The notes under the pieces were generated by a model that was not told the origin of the DNA, searched no databases, and saw only the letters and a list, made by a program, of their open reading frames with translations. The position numbers and the translations under genes were made by a program. DNA of 64,000 bases from Pseudothermotoga sp. (GTDB lineage: Bacteria; Thermotogota; Thermotogae; Thermotogales; DSM-5069): assembly GCA_025060105.1 (NCBI GenBank), contig JANXCS010000002.1, positions 1 through 64,000 of the forward strand. The letters are read 5' to 3'. Shown here piece after piece: positions 48,024 to 56,036 of this stretch (the first letter of the stretch is position 1; each line of letters opens with the position of its first letter).

Positions 48024-49028
48024 ATGAATTTGGTGAAAACCTTCATTGTGCTCGTGTTAGCTTCCGCATTCATCATGGCATCAGCACAAGAGCTGAAACC
48101 AGTCACGTTGACGTGGATCGCAGGTGGTGTTGGAGGAGGTTGGTACGCACAAGCTGGAGCAGTTGCCGCATTGATCAATCAGAAGGAACCGAAGATTGTC
48201 ATCAAGGTGATACCAGGAGGAGGCGTCGTCAATCCAGTCAGAGTTTCATCGGGAGAAGCGGACCTTGGCTGGGGAATCACATTTGTGGACAAGATGGCGT
48301 ACGAAGGCGCAGCACCACTTTATGAGAAACCCAACCCAAAGGTCAGAGCTATCGGCGGTTACTTTGGTTACTATCATATCCACTTTGTCGCGGATGCAGC
48401 CAGAGGAATGAGCACAGTGCAGGAATTGGTCGATCTAGTTAAAGCAGGTAAACCTGTGAGGATCGCGATCCCAATGAAAGGAACGTCGGACCTCCCCATA
48501 GTTGAAGAGATATTACGCTTCTATGGTATCACGCTGGACGATATCAAAAAGAGTGGTGGAGAATACTTCCATGCTGTGTACGCTGACATGGTGAGCCTCT
48601 ATAAAGATCGTCATGTTGATTTCGTAGTGACTCATCTCTCCATTCCAGCTGCAGCTGTAACCGAAATGTTCTCGTCAAGGAAATCTGTGCTTTTAGCTGT
48701 CTCGAATGAGTGCATCGATCATATGAAAGCGAAGTTAGGAACAGTTGGTAGGGAAACAGGCTTGTGTGTCATACCAGCGAATACATATCCTGGTTTCACT
48801 CAAGACGTGCAGGCAGTCACCACAGCCGGTGAACTTTTGGTGAGCGCAGATGTTCCGGAAATCGTGGTCTACACAATCACTAAGATTCTGTGTGAGAATC
48901 TCGAGGAATTGTACCGAGCACATCCTGCCAACAGAACGTTTGTACCGGCAACGGGATGGAAATACATAGCGGTACCCTTACATCCCGGCGCCGAAAAGTA
49001 CTACAGGGAAAAAGGTTTCATGAAGTGA
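48024..49028 (+). CDS. TAXI-type TRAP transporter substrate-binding protein
   Basis: 335 residues with a signal peptide (MNLVKTFIVLVLASAFIMAS). TAXI family pattern: TWIAGGVGGGWYAQAGAVAA, VIPGGGVVNPVRVSSGEADL, and ATGWKYIAVPLHPGAEKYYRE near the end. Binding proteins of this type deliver substrates, for example glutamate in one studied case, to a sodium- or proton-driven TRAP permease. ATG 48024 follows GAGGGGGG. It lies 16 bases after the DAO-family gene and 13 before the permease. Confidence 0.92.
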   Translation: MNLVKTFIVLVLASAFIMASAQELKPVTLTWIAGGVGGGWYAQAGAVAALINQKEPKIVIKVIPGGGVVNPVRVSSGEADLGWGITFVDKMAYEGAAPLYEKPNPKVRAIGGYFGYYHIHFVADAARGMSTVQELVDLVKAGKPVRIAIPMKGTSDLPIVEEILRFYGITLDDIKKSGGEYFHAVYADMVSLYKDRHVDFVVTHLSIPAAAVTEMFSSRKSVLLAVSNECIDHMKAKLGTVGRETGLCVIPANTYPGFTQDVQAVTTAGELLVSADVPEIVVYTITKILCENLEELYRAHPANRTFVPATGWKYIAVPLHPGAEKYYREKGFMK

Positions 49029-49041
49029 GGAGCGAGTAAGA

Positions 49042-50940
49042 ATGAGGCAACTGACTGGGTGGCAGAGATGGATAGTGGGTGGCTGGCTCGTGGCAGCCAC
49101 CCTCTTTCATTTGTACACAGCAACGGTGGGAATTCTCCAACCGAGGTTACAGAGAGGAATCCACCTTTTATTCTTACTTCCAATCGCTTTCTTGTTGTTC
49201 CCAGCCACGAAGAAATCTCCCAGAGATAGATTCACGATATTTGATACTCTCTTGGCCATATTGTCTATAGTACCATCCGCTTATCTGGTACTCAACAACA
49301 ATGCTCTCAACATGCGTCTTGAATTTATAGATCCAGTGAGTACTTTACAACTAGTGCTGGGTTTGATCAACATCGTTCTACTCTTGGAAGCAATAAGGCG
49401 AGCGGTAGCACCAGTCATGTCTCTTCTCATACTTGCGGCAATTGGTTATTTATATGTGGCCCCTTTTTTGCCCGGTGTTTTTTACAACAAGCCTATCCGT
49501 TTACACAGGCTGGTGGAAATGTTTTATCTGTTGACCGATTCGGGCATTTACGGTAGTATAACTGGAATTTCTGCCACTGTCGTTGCACTCTTCGTGATTT
49601 TTGGCGCTTTCTTTGAGCAAACTAAAGTTGGGGATTATTTGGTCAGGATTGCCACGAAGTTCACAGGTGCTACACCAGGAGGGCCAGCAAAGATAGCAGT
49701 CGTTGGTAGTGGGTTATTCGGAAGTATAAGTGGTACAGCTGCGAGTAACGTTTATGCCACTGGTTCTTTCACTATTCCGATGATGAAAAGACTTGGGTAT
49801 AGACCAGAATTTGCAGGTGCCGTAGAAGCTGTTGCTTCAACGGGTGGAATATTCACTCCTCCAGTGATGGGTGCTGCTGCTTTCGTGATGTCGGAAATCA
49901 CAAATGTGCCTTATGCGGAGATTTGTTTGAGGGCTATCCTCGGGGCTGTTTTCTATTACGTTGCACTGGGTCTAACGGTTCACATGGTTGCTCTCCGGGA
50001 TAATCTGAGAGGTTTGCCACGTGAAGAAATACCAAAATGGCGTGATATCCTCTATGATGCTTACTTGCTACTTCCCGCATTCGTTTTAGTCTACATGTTA
50101 ATGAAAGGATTCTCGCCCTTTTCTGCAGCTTATTATGCCATTTGGGCTGCTCTAGCTTTGAGTTTTTTCAAGAGGGATACGATGATGACACCAAAAAGGC
50201 TTTTTCTAACTCTGCAAAAGGGTGGAGAAAATATGATCATAGTTGCCCTCGCATGTGCAGGAGCAGGAATAGTTGTGAGTGTTTTCACAAACACCGGCTT
50301 GGGTTTGGGTATCGCTTCCGTGATCACGAGTTTATCGAGTGGAAGGCTCCTTGCAGCTCTTATTTTGTTGATGGGTGTATGTCTGATACTGGGTATGGGT
50401 CTGCCAACCACACCTGCATACGTCATAGCGGCGACGATAGCGGCACCAGCATTGATCAGAATGAGAGTAGATGTACTCGCTGCACACATGTTCGTTCTAT
50501 ACTTTGCCAAGTTGTCTGAAGTGACGCCACCCGTATGCATAGCTTCTTATTGTGCTGCTTCCATCGCGAACACGAATCCAATGAAAGTTGGATTTGAAAG
50601 TTGGAAACTCTCCTTGACTGGCTACATCATAGGATATCTTTACATTTACAACAGCGCCATGATGCTGAAAGGTCAAATTCTCGATATCATCTCCCTCTGC
50701 GTTCTTATGACTGGTATTTGTTATTTACAAGCGATCGCTATAGCTGGTTACTTTCGAAGCCCAATGAAATTTCCTGGAAAACTCATCACGATCTTAGCTA
50801 TAACCTTCCTTACCGTCGTGGCAGCGTGGGCTAAAATGCCAAGACATTTGATAGCGGTTTCTACTCTATTTGTTCTGATTTATTTATCAATCGTATCCAG
50901 AAGAGCGGTGAGAATTTTGGGGGAGCGTAAACAAAGATGA
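49042..50940 (+). CDS. Fused TRAP transporter permease (DctQM-type)
   Basis: 632 residues and about 16-17 hydrophobic segments: the small 4-helix and large 12-helix TRAP subunits joined, as is usual for TAXI systems. Family motifs GGPAKIAVVGSGLFGSISGT, AASNVYATGSFTIPMMKRLG, ASTGGIFTPPVMGAAAFVM, and MGLPTTPAYVIAATIAAPA. Transport is secondary, ion-coupled. Its 5' coding region contains a strong hairpin (separate entry). The stop overlaps the racemase-family gene start (ATGA). Confidence 0.94.
   Translation: MRQLTGWQRWIVGGWLVAATLFHLYTATVGILQPRLQRGIHLLFLLPIAFLLFPATKKSPRDRFTIFDTLLAILSIVPSAYLVLNNNALNMRLEFIDPVSTLQLVLGLINIVLLLEAIRRAVAPVMSLLILAAIGYLYVAPFLPGVFYNKPIRLHRLVEMFYLLTDSGIYGSITGISATVVALFVIFGAFFEQTKVGDYLVRIATKFTGATPGGPAKIAVVGSGLFGSISGTAASNVYATGSFTIPMMKRLGYRPEFAGAVEAVASTGGIFTPPVMGAAAFVMSEITNVPYAEICLRAILGAVFYYVALGLTVHMVALRDNLRGLPREEIPKWRDILYDAYLLLPAFVLVYMLMKGFSPFSAAYYAIWAALALSFFKRDTMMTPKRLFLTLQKGGENMIIVALACAGAGIVVSVFTNTGLGLGIASVITSLSSGRLLAALILLMGVCLILGMGLPTTPAYVIAATIAAPALIRMRVDVLAAHMFVLYFAKLSEVTPPVCIASYCAASIANTNPMKVGFESWKLSLTGYIIGYLYIYNSAMMLKGQILDIISLCVLMTGICYLQAIAIAGYFRSPMKFPGKLITILAITFLTVVAAWAKMPRHLIAVSTLFVLIYLSIVSRRAVRILGERKQR
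49077..49102 (+). other. Stem-loop in the 5' coding region of the TRAP permease
   Basis: GGGTGGCTG (49077-49085) and CAGCCACCC (49094-49102) form a perfect 9-bp stem around an 8-base loop, 36 bases into the permease gene and about 50 bases after the binding-protein stop. No U-tract follows, so it is not a classical terminator. It may protect the binding-protein message or slow permease translation. Confidence 0.55.
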
Positions 50941-51692
50941 TTCTTCACGGAGGACGAAGCTTCTATGGTTTCACTCTTGGTGTCATAATATTGGACACTC
51001 ATTTTCCTAGAATTTTGGGCGATGTTGGAAATGCTAAAACATGGAAATTTCCAGTGATTTACAAAGTAGTCGAGGGAGTAAATGCACAAGCAGTGATCAG
51101 AAAACAACAAGATTGCGTTGAAAAAATTCTGATCTGTACTAAGGAACTCGAAATGGCAGGTGCAAGGGTGATAACTACGAGCTGCGGTTTTCTCTCCCTG
51201 TTACAAGAAACACTTGCTCGTTCTGTTAAAGTTCCCGTGATCACATCGGCCTTGTTGTTGATACCGTTAGTTTATAGAATTTGTGGTATGAAACCAGTTG
51301 GAATAATAACAGCTGACGCAAAGGCTCTCACCAATGAACACTTGTTGAGTGCTGGTGCAGCGGGAATACCGGTGAGAATAGCAGGACTTGAAGATACTCA
51401 TTTCGGAACAGCACTGTTGATGGACAAGCTCTGTATAGACTACAATGAAGCTCGAAATGAAGTCGTCCATGTTGCTAAGACGTTAGTACAGAAACATCCA
51501 GAAATTGGTTGCATCGTACTCGAATGTGCAAACCTGCCACCATTCGCTGTCGAGATAGAAAATGAGACTGGTTTAGTTGTTTTTGATTTGGTGGATCTCG
51601 TCAACATGGTTTGCTATGCATCTGAGAAAGCTACCGACTTTTCACAAGCTGGGCCATCGAAACTTCAAGGAGTGAAGCCATGCACGTTATAA
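50937..51692 (+). CDS. Asp/Glu/hydantoin racemase superfamily protein
   Basis: 251 residues. Two cysteines sit where the cofactor-independent racemases of this superfamily have their catalytic pair: GARVITTSCGFLSLL (about residue 82) and CIVLECANLPPFA (about residue 199). The superfamily contains aspartate, glutamate and hydantoin racemases, maleate isomerase and arylmalonate decarboxylase. Flanked by a transporter and a flavin dehydrogenase, a role as amino acid racemase preparing the right enantiomer is likely, but the substrate is unknown. ATG overlaps the permease stop (ATGA). Confidence 0.85.
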   Translation: MILHGGRSFYGFTLGVIILDTHFPRILGDVGNAKTWKFPVIYKVVEGVNAQAVIRKQQDCVEKILICTKELEMAGARVITTSCGFLSLLQETLARSVKVPVITSALLLIPLVYRICGMKPVGIITADAKALTNEHLLSAGAAGIPVRIAGLEDTHFGTALLMDKLCIDYNEARNEVVHVAKTLVQKHPEIGCIVLECANLPPFAVEIENETGLVVFDLVDLVNMVCYASEKATDFSQAGPSKLQGVKPCTL

Positions 51693-53665
51693 ATGATCAT
51701 CCAATATTGAAATTTGAAAGAGGTAGGAAAGTCCAATTTTATCACGATGGTAAGCTTATGGAATGGTATGAGAACGATCCTATAGCTGTTGCTTTACAAG
51801 CCAACGGTGTGAAGATACTGAGTTACTCAAAGAGATTCCACCGACCAAGAGGATTTTTTTGTGCTATAGGTAAGTGCTCATCGTGTTTCATGAGAGTCGA
51901 TGGTCTACCAAACGTTAGAACCTGTATTACACCTTTGAGAGAAGGAATGAGGATAGAAACTCAGCACGGCATAGGAGAATTCTTAGAGGATACGCCCTCC
52001 GATGTAATTGATCAGTTAGGACAACCTTTGATCGTAGAGACGGAAGTTTTGGTCATAGGTGCTGGACCAGCTGGGCTTTCAACCTGCCTCGAAGCAGCTG
52101 ATCTGGGATGCCAGGTCACATTAGTCGATGAATCTTTAGAATTAGGAGGACAGCTAATAAAACAAACCCATAAATTCTTTGGTTCTTCGGAAGATTTTGC
52201 AGGCATTAGAGGTGTGAAAATAGCTGAAATCCTGCGAGAAAAATTGATCCCATACACTGTTTCAGGAAAGTTGACAATATTTTCTAACACTTCTGCTATT
52301 GGTTATTACGCCAAAGAAGACGTCGTGCTGTGCACACAAGGTGAGAAGAGAATCATACTCATTAAACCAAAAGCTGTCGTCGTTTCTTCGGGTGCGATGG
52401 AGAAACTCATTCCATTTTCTGGAAACGATTTGCCTGGAGTTTATGGAGCCGGCGCAGTTCAGACCCTCATGAACGTTTATGGTGTTCTTCCAGGGAAGAA
52501 AGTTCTGATGGTTGGCGCTGGTAACATCGGTTTGATCGTTTCTTATCAATTGCTCCAGGCTGGAGTGAAAGTTGCTGCGATCGTCGAATTGGCACCCAGA
52601 GTGGGGGGGTACTGGGTTCACGCTTCTAAAGTTCAACGTCTCGGTGTTCCTATACTTCTTCAACATACTGTGAAAGGGGCCGTAGGGGAGAAACAAGTGG
52701 AAGGTGCATGGATACAGCAAGTGGATGAAGAGGGTAGGTTCGTAGGCGCAGAGAAGTTCGTCGATTGCGATACCATTTGCCTTGCCGTAGGTTTGACTCC
52801 CACCGTCGATTTGCTCTGGCAAGCCGGTTGTGAAATGGTCTACGTGGCGGATCTCGGTGGTTACGTACCGAAGAGGGATTGGACACTACGGACCAGCAAT
52901 CCGAAATTCTGGATCGCTGGTGATGCCTCAGCCATAGGGGAAGCTACAACAGCAATGCTCGAGGGAAGAATTGCGGGCTTGTCTGTCAGTAAAGCTCTCG
53001 GCAAGGTGAGCGAGTCTTTTTTCAAAAATAAATGTGAGGAGTATTGGACTCGCTTAAACGAACTCAGAATGGCTGAAACGTGCGAGAGGCTGAGAAAAGG
53101 TTTACAGTTCGCTCTATCTGGAAATTTTCCCATTACAGTTCAATCAAGCGAAGAAAAAAGCCAGATTTTTAACGAGGAAACATACGCAGATGCTTTCGAC
53201 AAGCGCACAGTACAATCAATAATTCCACCGATGGATCTGTGGAAAAAACGTAAAGGTGGATTGGTGATCATTGAGTGTCCACAGAGAATACCGTGTGATC
53301 CGTGTCACGTCAGTTGTCCCACCGGTGCGATCTTGCCGTTTCAAAACATCAACGATCTACCGAGTGTGGATTATTCAAAGTGTACAGGGTGTGCTATGTG
53401 TGTGGCAGCTTGTCCGGGACTGGCGTGTTTTGTAGCAGACATGACTGGTGAGCAGGCGATATTGAAACTGCCTTACGAAATGTCGCCAATACCAAAGGAG
53501 GGAAACGTGGTCGCTTGCTTAGACCGCAGTGGTAGGGAACTCGCTCGATCTAAAGTGAGGAAAGTTCAGGAGCCACGACGTGATAGAACGTTCGTGGTAC
53601 ACGTGCAAGTGCCAAAAGAGTTAGTGATGCTCGTCAGGGCACTGAAGGTGATCGAAGATGAATGA
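51680..53665 (+). CDS. 2Fe-2S/FAD/NAD(P)-type/2x[4Fe-4S] oxidoreductase subunit (alpha-type)
   Basis: 661 residues. Domains: plant-type 2Fe-2S ferredoxin-like region (CAIGKCSSCFMRVDG then C at TCITPLREG, about residues 60-95); FAD-binding VLVIGAGPAGLSTCLEAADLG (about 124) and a second Rossmann motif VLMVGAGNIGLIVSYQL (about 275) of the pyridine-nucleotide-disulfide type; then a ferredoxin segment with two 4Fe-4S motifs (CPQRIPCDPCHVSCPTGA and CTGCAMCVAACPG, about 535-600). The first parts match HcnA/HcnB or sarcosine oxidase alpha types; the added dicluster ferredoxin suggests electron output to ferredoxin-level carriers. Overlaps the racemase gene by 13 bases. Confidence 0.9.
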   Translation: MHVINDHPILKFERGRKVQFYHDGKLMEWYENDPIAVALQANGVKILSYSKRFHRPRGFFCAIGKCSSCFMRVDGLPNVRTCITPLREGMRIETQHGIGEFLEDTPSDVIDQLGQPLIVETEVLVIGAGPAGLSTCLEAADLGCQVTLVDESLELGGQLIKQTHKFFGSSEDFAGIRGVKIAEILREKLIPYTVSGKLTIFSNTSAIGYYAKEDVVLCTQGEKRIILIKPKAVVVSSGAMEKLIPFSGNDLPGVYGAGAVQTLMNVYGVLPGKKVLMVGAGNIGLIVSYQLLQAGVKVAAIVELAPRVGGYWVHASKVQRLGVPILLQHTVKGAVGEKQVEGAWIQQVDEEGRFVGAEKFVDCDTICLAVGLTPTVDLLWQAGCEMVYVADLGGYVPKRDWTLRTSNPKFWIAGDASAIGEATTAMLEGRIAGLSVSKALGKVSESFFKNKCEEYWTRLNELRMAETCERLRKGLQFALSGNFPITVQSSEEKSQIFNEETYADAFDKRTVQSIIPPMDLWKKRKGGLVIIECPQRIPCDPCHVSCPTGAILPFQNINDLPSVDYSKCTGCAMCVAACPGLACFVADMTGEQAILKLPYEMSPIPKEGNVVACLDRSGRELARSKVRKVQEPRRDRTFVVHVQVPKELVMLVRALKVIEDE

Positions 53666-53963
53666 CAAAATTTTTGTCTGTAGATGTGAAGAAATAACCA
53701 TTGAAGAATTGAGGATGTGCATCAAAATGGGTTTCACAAGTTTCAACGAACTAAGGAAAATTCTCAGAGTGGGTATGGGACCATGCCAAGGTCGTGGATG
53801 CAGAGAATTAGTCTTGAAGGAGATCTCAAAGGCCACAGGTGTCCCTGTACATTTTTTGAGCGTTGGAACGTTTAGACCACCATCAAAACCGATTTCCTTT
53901 GGTCAAATTGCCAAGATGAACGTCTGCGATGTTCGCATTTTCGAGTCTCAGAAGAATGTGTGA
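53658..53963 (+). CDS. BFD-like [2Fe-2S] protein
   Basis: 101 residues, with the bacterioferritin-associated-ferredoxin-type ligand set KIFVCRCEEITIEEL and GMGPCQGRGCRELV. Such small subunits belong to the HcnABC/proline dehydrogenase-like complexes and pass electrons between flavins. Starts inside the end of the alpha-type subunit gene (8-base overlap), so the two are probably made as a pair. Last gene of the cluster. Confidence 0.9.
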   Translation: MNDKIFVCRCEEITIEELRMCIKMGFTSFNELRKILRVGMGPCQGRGCRELVLKEISKATGVPVHFLSVGTFRPPSKPISFGQIAKMNVCDVRIFESQKNV

Positions 53964-54047
53964 GCCTACAGCAGATCAGAAGGAGTTCAGATACGGAAGC
54001 AAATGACGTAAGGTATCGATGGTTGGCCTTTCTTTATTTTTAACCAG

Positions 54048-54076
54048 TTGACAGGAATAAACGTCAATGGTAAACT
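54048..54076 (+). promoter_or_regulatory. Sigma-A-type promoter of the uracil/xanthine permease
   Basis: TTGACA at 54048-54053, a 17-base spacer, and TAAACT at 54071-54076. The transcript would begin near 54083, leaving a leader of about 47 bases. Confidence 0.72.
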
Positions 54077-54088
54077 TGCACAAGAGAT

Positions 54089-54122
54089 CCTTTAATTTGC
54101 CCCAGTGAGGGCAAAAAGGAGG
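54089..54122 (+). promoter_or_regulatory. Leader hairpin overlapping the ribosome binding site of the permease gene
   Basis: TTTGCCC (54096-54102) pairs with GGGCAAA (54109-54115); after a 3-base bulge, CCTT (54089-54092) can pair with AAGG (54116-54119), the first half of the AAGGAGG ribosome binding site. The structure would hide the site unless opened, which would allow control of translation by a protein, a ligand or temperature. No known riboswitch class was recognised. Confidence 0.5.
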
Positions 54123-54129
54123 TAAAAAC

Positions 54130-55341
54130 ATGGTTGAAACCCCTCTCACTTTGGCCCACCAGCAAGTGCGTGGTTGGAGATTCTTCCTTCTGTCCCTTCA
54201 ACATTTCGTAGCGATGTTTGGTGCAACCGTGCTCGTTCCACTCCTCACAGGATTAGATCCTCTCGTTGCACTGTTCACGGCAGGAGCAGGTACATTGCTC
54301 TTTCATACCATCACAGGTGGTATCGTGCCTGTTTTCCTCGGATCCAGCTTTGCATTCATAGCACCCATCATCATGGCGAAACAACAACTGAACGATCTAG
54401 CTTACGCCACAGGAGGTATAGTTATCGCCGGTTTAGTTTATCTACTCTTCGCTCTCTTGGTCTGGCTTGCTGGTACAGAAAAAGTCAAAAAACTTTTCCC
54501 ACCTATCGTCACCGGCCCGATGATCGTGATCATAGGCCTCACTCTGAGTCCTGTTGCAGTCCAAATGGCGAGTCAAAACTGGTTGGTTGCCTCAGTGGTA
54601 GTAGTGACAGTCATTCTGACTTCCGTACTCCTCAAAGGTTTTTGGAGTATGATACCCGTGCTGTTCGGTGTACTGGCGGGCTACGCTGTTTCGTTGCCTC
54701 TTGGCTTGGTGGACACATCCGTTTTACAACAGAGCAGTTGGTTCAGTGTTCCACATTTCATGCTCCCGAAATTCAATTGGACAGCGATTGCAATGATAGC
54801 GCCTGTTTCGATAGCAACTGTCATGGAACATATAGGTGATATAACAACGAATGGAGCTGTGGTGGGTAGAAACTTCTTTGAGAAACCCGGGTTGCATAGA
54901 ACGTTGATAGGTGATGGACTCGCAACTTCCCTCGCTGGACTGTTTGGGGGACCTGCGAACACAACTTACAGTGAAAACACCGGTGTGCTTGCCTTGACGA
55001 GAGTCTATGATCCAAAAGTTTTGAGGGGAGCAGCATTTCTGGCAATGTTGATAGCGTTCCTTGCAAAATTTGGTGCCGTACTTCGCACGATCCCAACACC
55101 CGTGATAGGTGGCATAAGCCTGATATTGTTTGGAATGATCGCCTCTGTTGGAATAAGAACGTTGGTGAACGCACAGATAGATTTCTCCAAACCGAAGAAC
55201 TTGCTCGTCGCCTCCTTGATTCTGACGGTCGGCATAGGTGGTGCATCACTGAAGATTGGTCATATTGAATTCAAAGGACTCAGCTTGGCAGCGCTCGTTG
55301 GAATCGTTGCTAATTGGTTGATCCCGGAGAAAAAGGACTGA
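54130..55341 (+). CDS. Uracil/xanthine permease (NCS2 family)
   Basis: 403 residues, about 12-14 membrane segments, nucleobase:cation symporter 2 family: FLLSLQHFVAMFGATVLVP at the N-terminus, IAPVSIATVMEHIGDITTNG, and GGPANTTYSENTGVLALTRV as the family signature around the substrate site. The uracil-type subgroup (UraA/PyrP) fits best, but xanthine cannot be excluded. It has its own promoter and terminator, so it is a separate transcription unit downstream of the oxidoreductase cluster. Confidence 0.92.
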   Translation: MVETPLTLAHQQVRGWRFFLLSLQHFVAMFGATVLVPLLTGLDPLVALFTAGAGTLLFHTITGGIVPVFLGSSFAFIAPIIMAKQQLNDLAYATGGIVIAGLVYLLFALLVWLAGTEKVKKLFPPIVTGPMIVIIGLTLSPVAVQMASQNWLVASVVVVTVILTSVLLKGFWSMIPVLFGVLAGYAVSLPLGLVDTSVLQQSSWFSVPHFMLPKFNWTAIAMIAPVSIATVMEHIGDITTNGAVVGRNFFEKPGLHRTLIGDGLATSLAGLFGGPANTTYSENTGVLALTRVYDPKVLRGAAFLAMLIAFLAKFGAVLRTIPTPVIGGISLILFGMIASVGIRTLVNAQIDFSKPKNLLVASLILTVGIGGASLKIGHIEFKGLSLAALVGIVANWLIPEKKD

Positions 55342-55358
55342 GAGATCATATCCGTGAA

Positions 55359-55383
55359 GGGCGGGGAAAACCCCGCCTTTTTT
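55359..55383 (+). terminator. Strong intrinsic terminator
   Basis: GGCGGGG (55360-55366), loop AAAA, CCCCGCC (55371-55377), then TTTTTT. A textbook rho-independent terminator 17 bases after the permease stop. It also marks that the reading frame of the next gene must begin later than 55383. Confidence 0.95.
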
Positions 55384-55425
55384 GTTATAAAATCCATCTT
55401 AGAACTCGATGGGGGCGATGACACA

Positions 55426-56034
55426 GTGAACATCAAGAAAGCTTTGATAAGTGTTTGGGATAAAACGAACGTCTCACAGTTTTCAAAAGCTTTGATCGAA
55501 CGTGGCGTGAAAGTCGTGGCAACTTCAGACACAGCATGCTACTTACGCTCGCAAGGTGTAGAAGTGGCGCAAATCGATGAGGTCTTGAAATTTTCTGAAT
55601 CGTTTCAAAACAACGTTAAATCAATTCACCCAGAAAACCTTGCCACCATCCCCATGAACTCACTGAGCGAATTTCACTTTCAGATTCTTAAAGATCTCAG
55701 CATTGAATCTTTCGACCTGGTTGTGGTCAATCTTCGGCCATTTCGACTGAACGACGCCTTGAATGAGGAGGAGGTACTTCAAAATATAGACATCGCTCGT
55801 ATGACACTTTTGAGGATCGCGGCAAAGAACTACAGAAACATCATACCTGTGTGCGACCCGAGAGATTACGGCATGATTGTTGAATCCATAGACAGATGTG
55901 GCGACGTGGAACTTCAAAAGCGTAGAGTTCTGTGTGCAAAGGCTTTTCTTTTTTGTTATAGATATGACGAAAAAGTGTTCAAAACTTTGTGCGATCTTTT
56001 TGCACTCGACGAATCTGAACTGAGGAAGAGTTAA
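55426..56034 (+). CDS. Degenerate PurH N-terminal (IMP cyclohydrolase/MGS-like) domain protein
   Basis: About 202 residues, aligned by eye with the IMP cyclohydrolase half of PurH: KKALISVWDKTNVSQFSKAL, FDLVVVNLRPF, QNIDIARMTLLRIAAKNYRN, PVCDPRDYG. There is no AICAR transformylase domain. Key family positions differ: the phosphate-loop STGGTA is ATSDTA, the LYPF tyrosine is Arg, and IDIGGP is IDIARM. The enzyme is therefore probably not a working cyclohydrolase; a sensor or structural role is possible. GTG 55426 follows GGGGGC; the frame opens earlier only through the terminator. Confidence 0.75.
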   Translation: MNIKKALISVWDKTNVSQFSKALIERGVKVVATSDTACYLRSQGVEVAQIDEVLKFSESFQNNVKSIHPENLATIPMNSLSEFHFQILKDLSIESFDLVVVNLRPFRLNDALNEEEVLQNIDIARMTLLRIAAKNYRNIIPVCDPRDYGMIVESIDRCGDVELQKRRVLCAKAFLFCYRYDEKVFKTLCDLFALDESELRKS

Positions 56035-56036
56035 GA

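Noticed and set aside
55354-55425. Longer start for the PurH-like protein
   Set aside because: The extra codons are the stem and U-tract of the upstream terminator and have no ribosome binding site.
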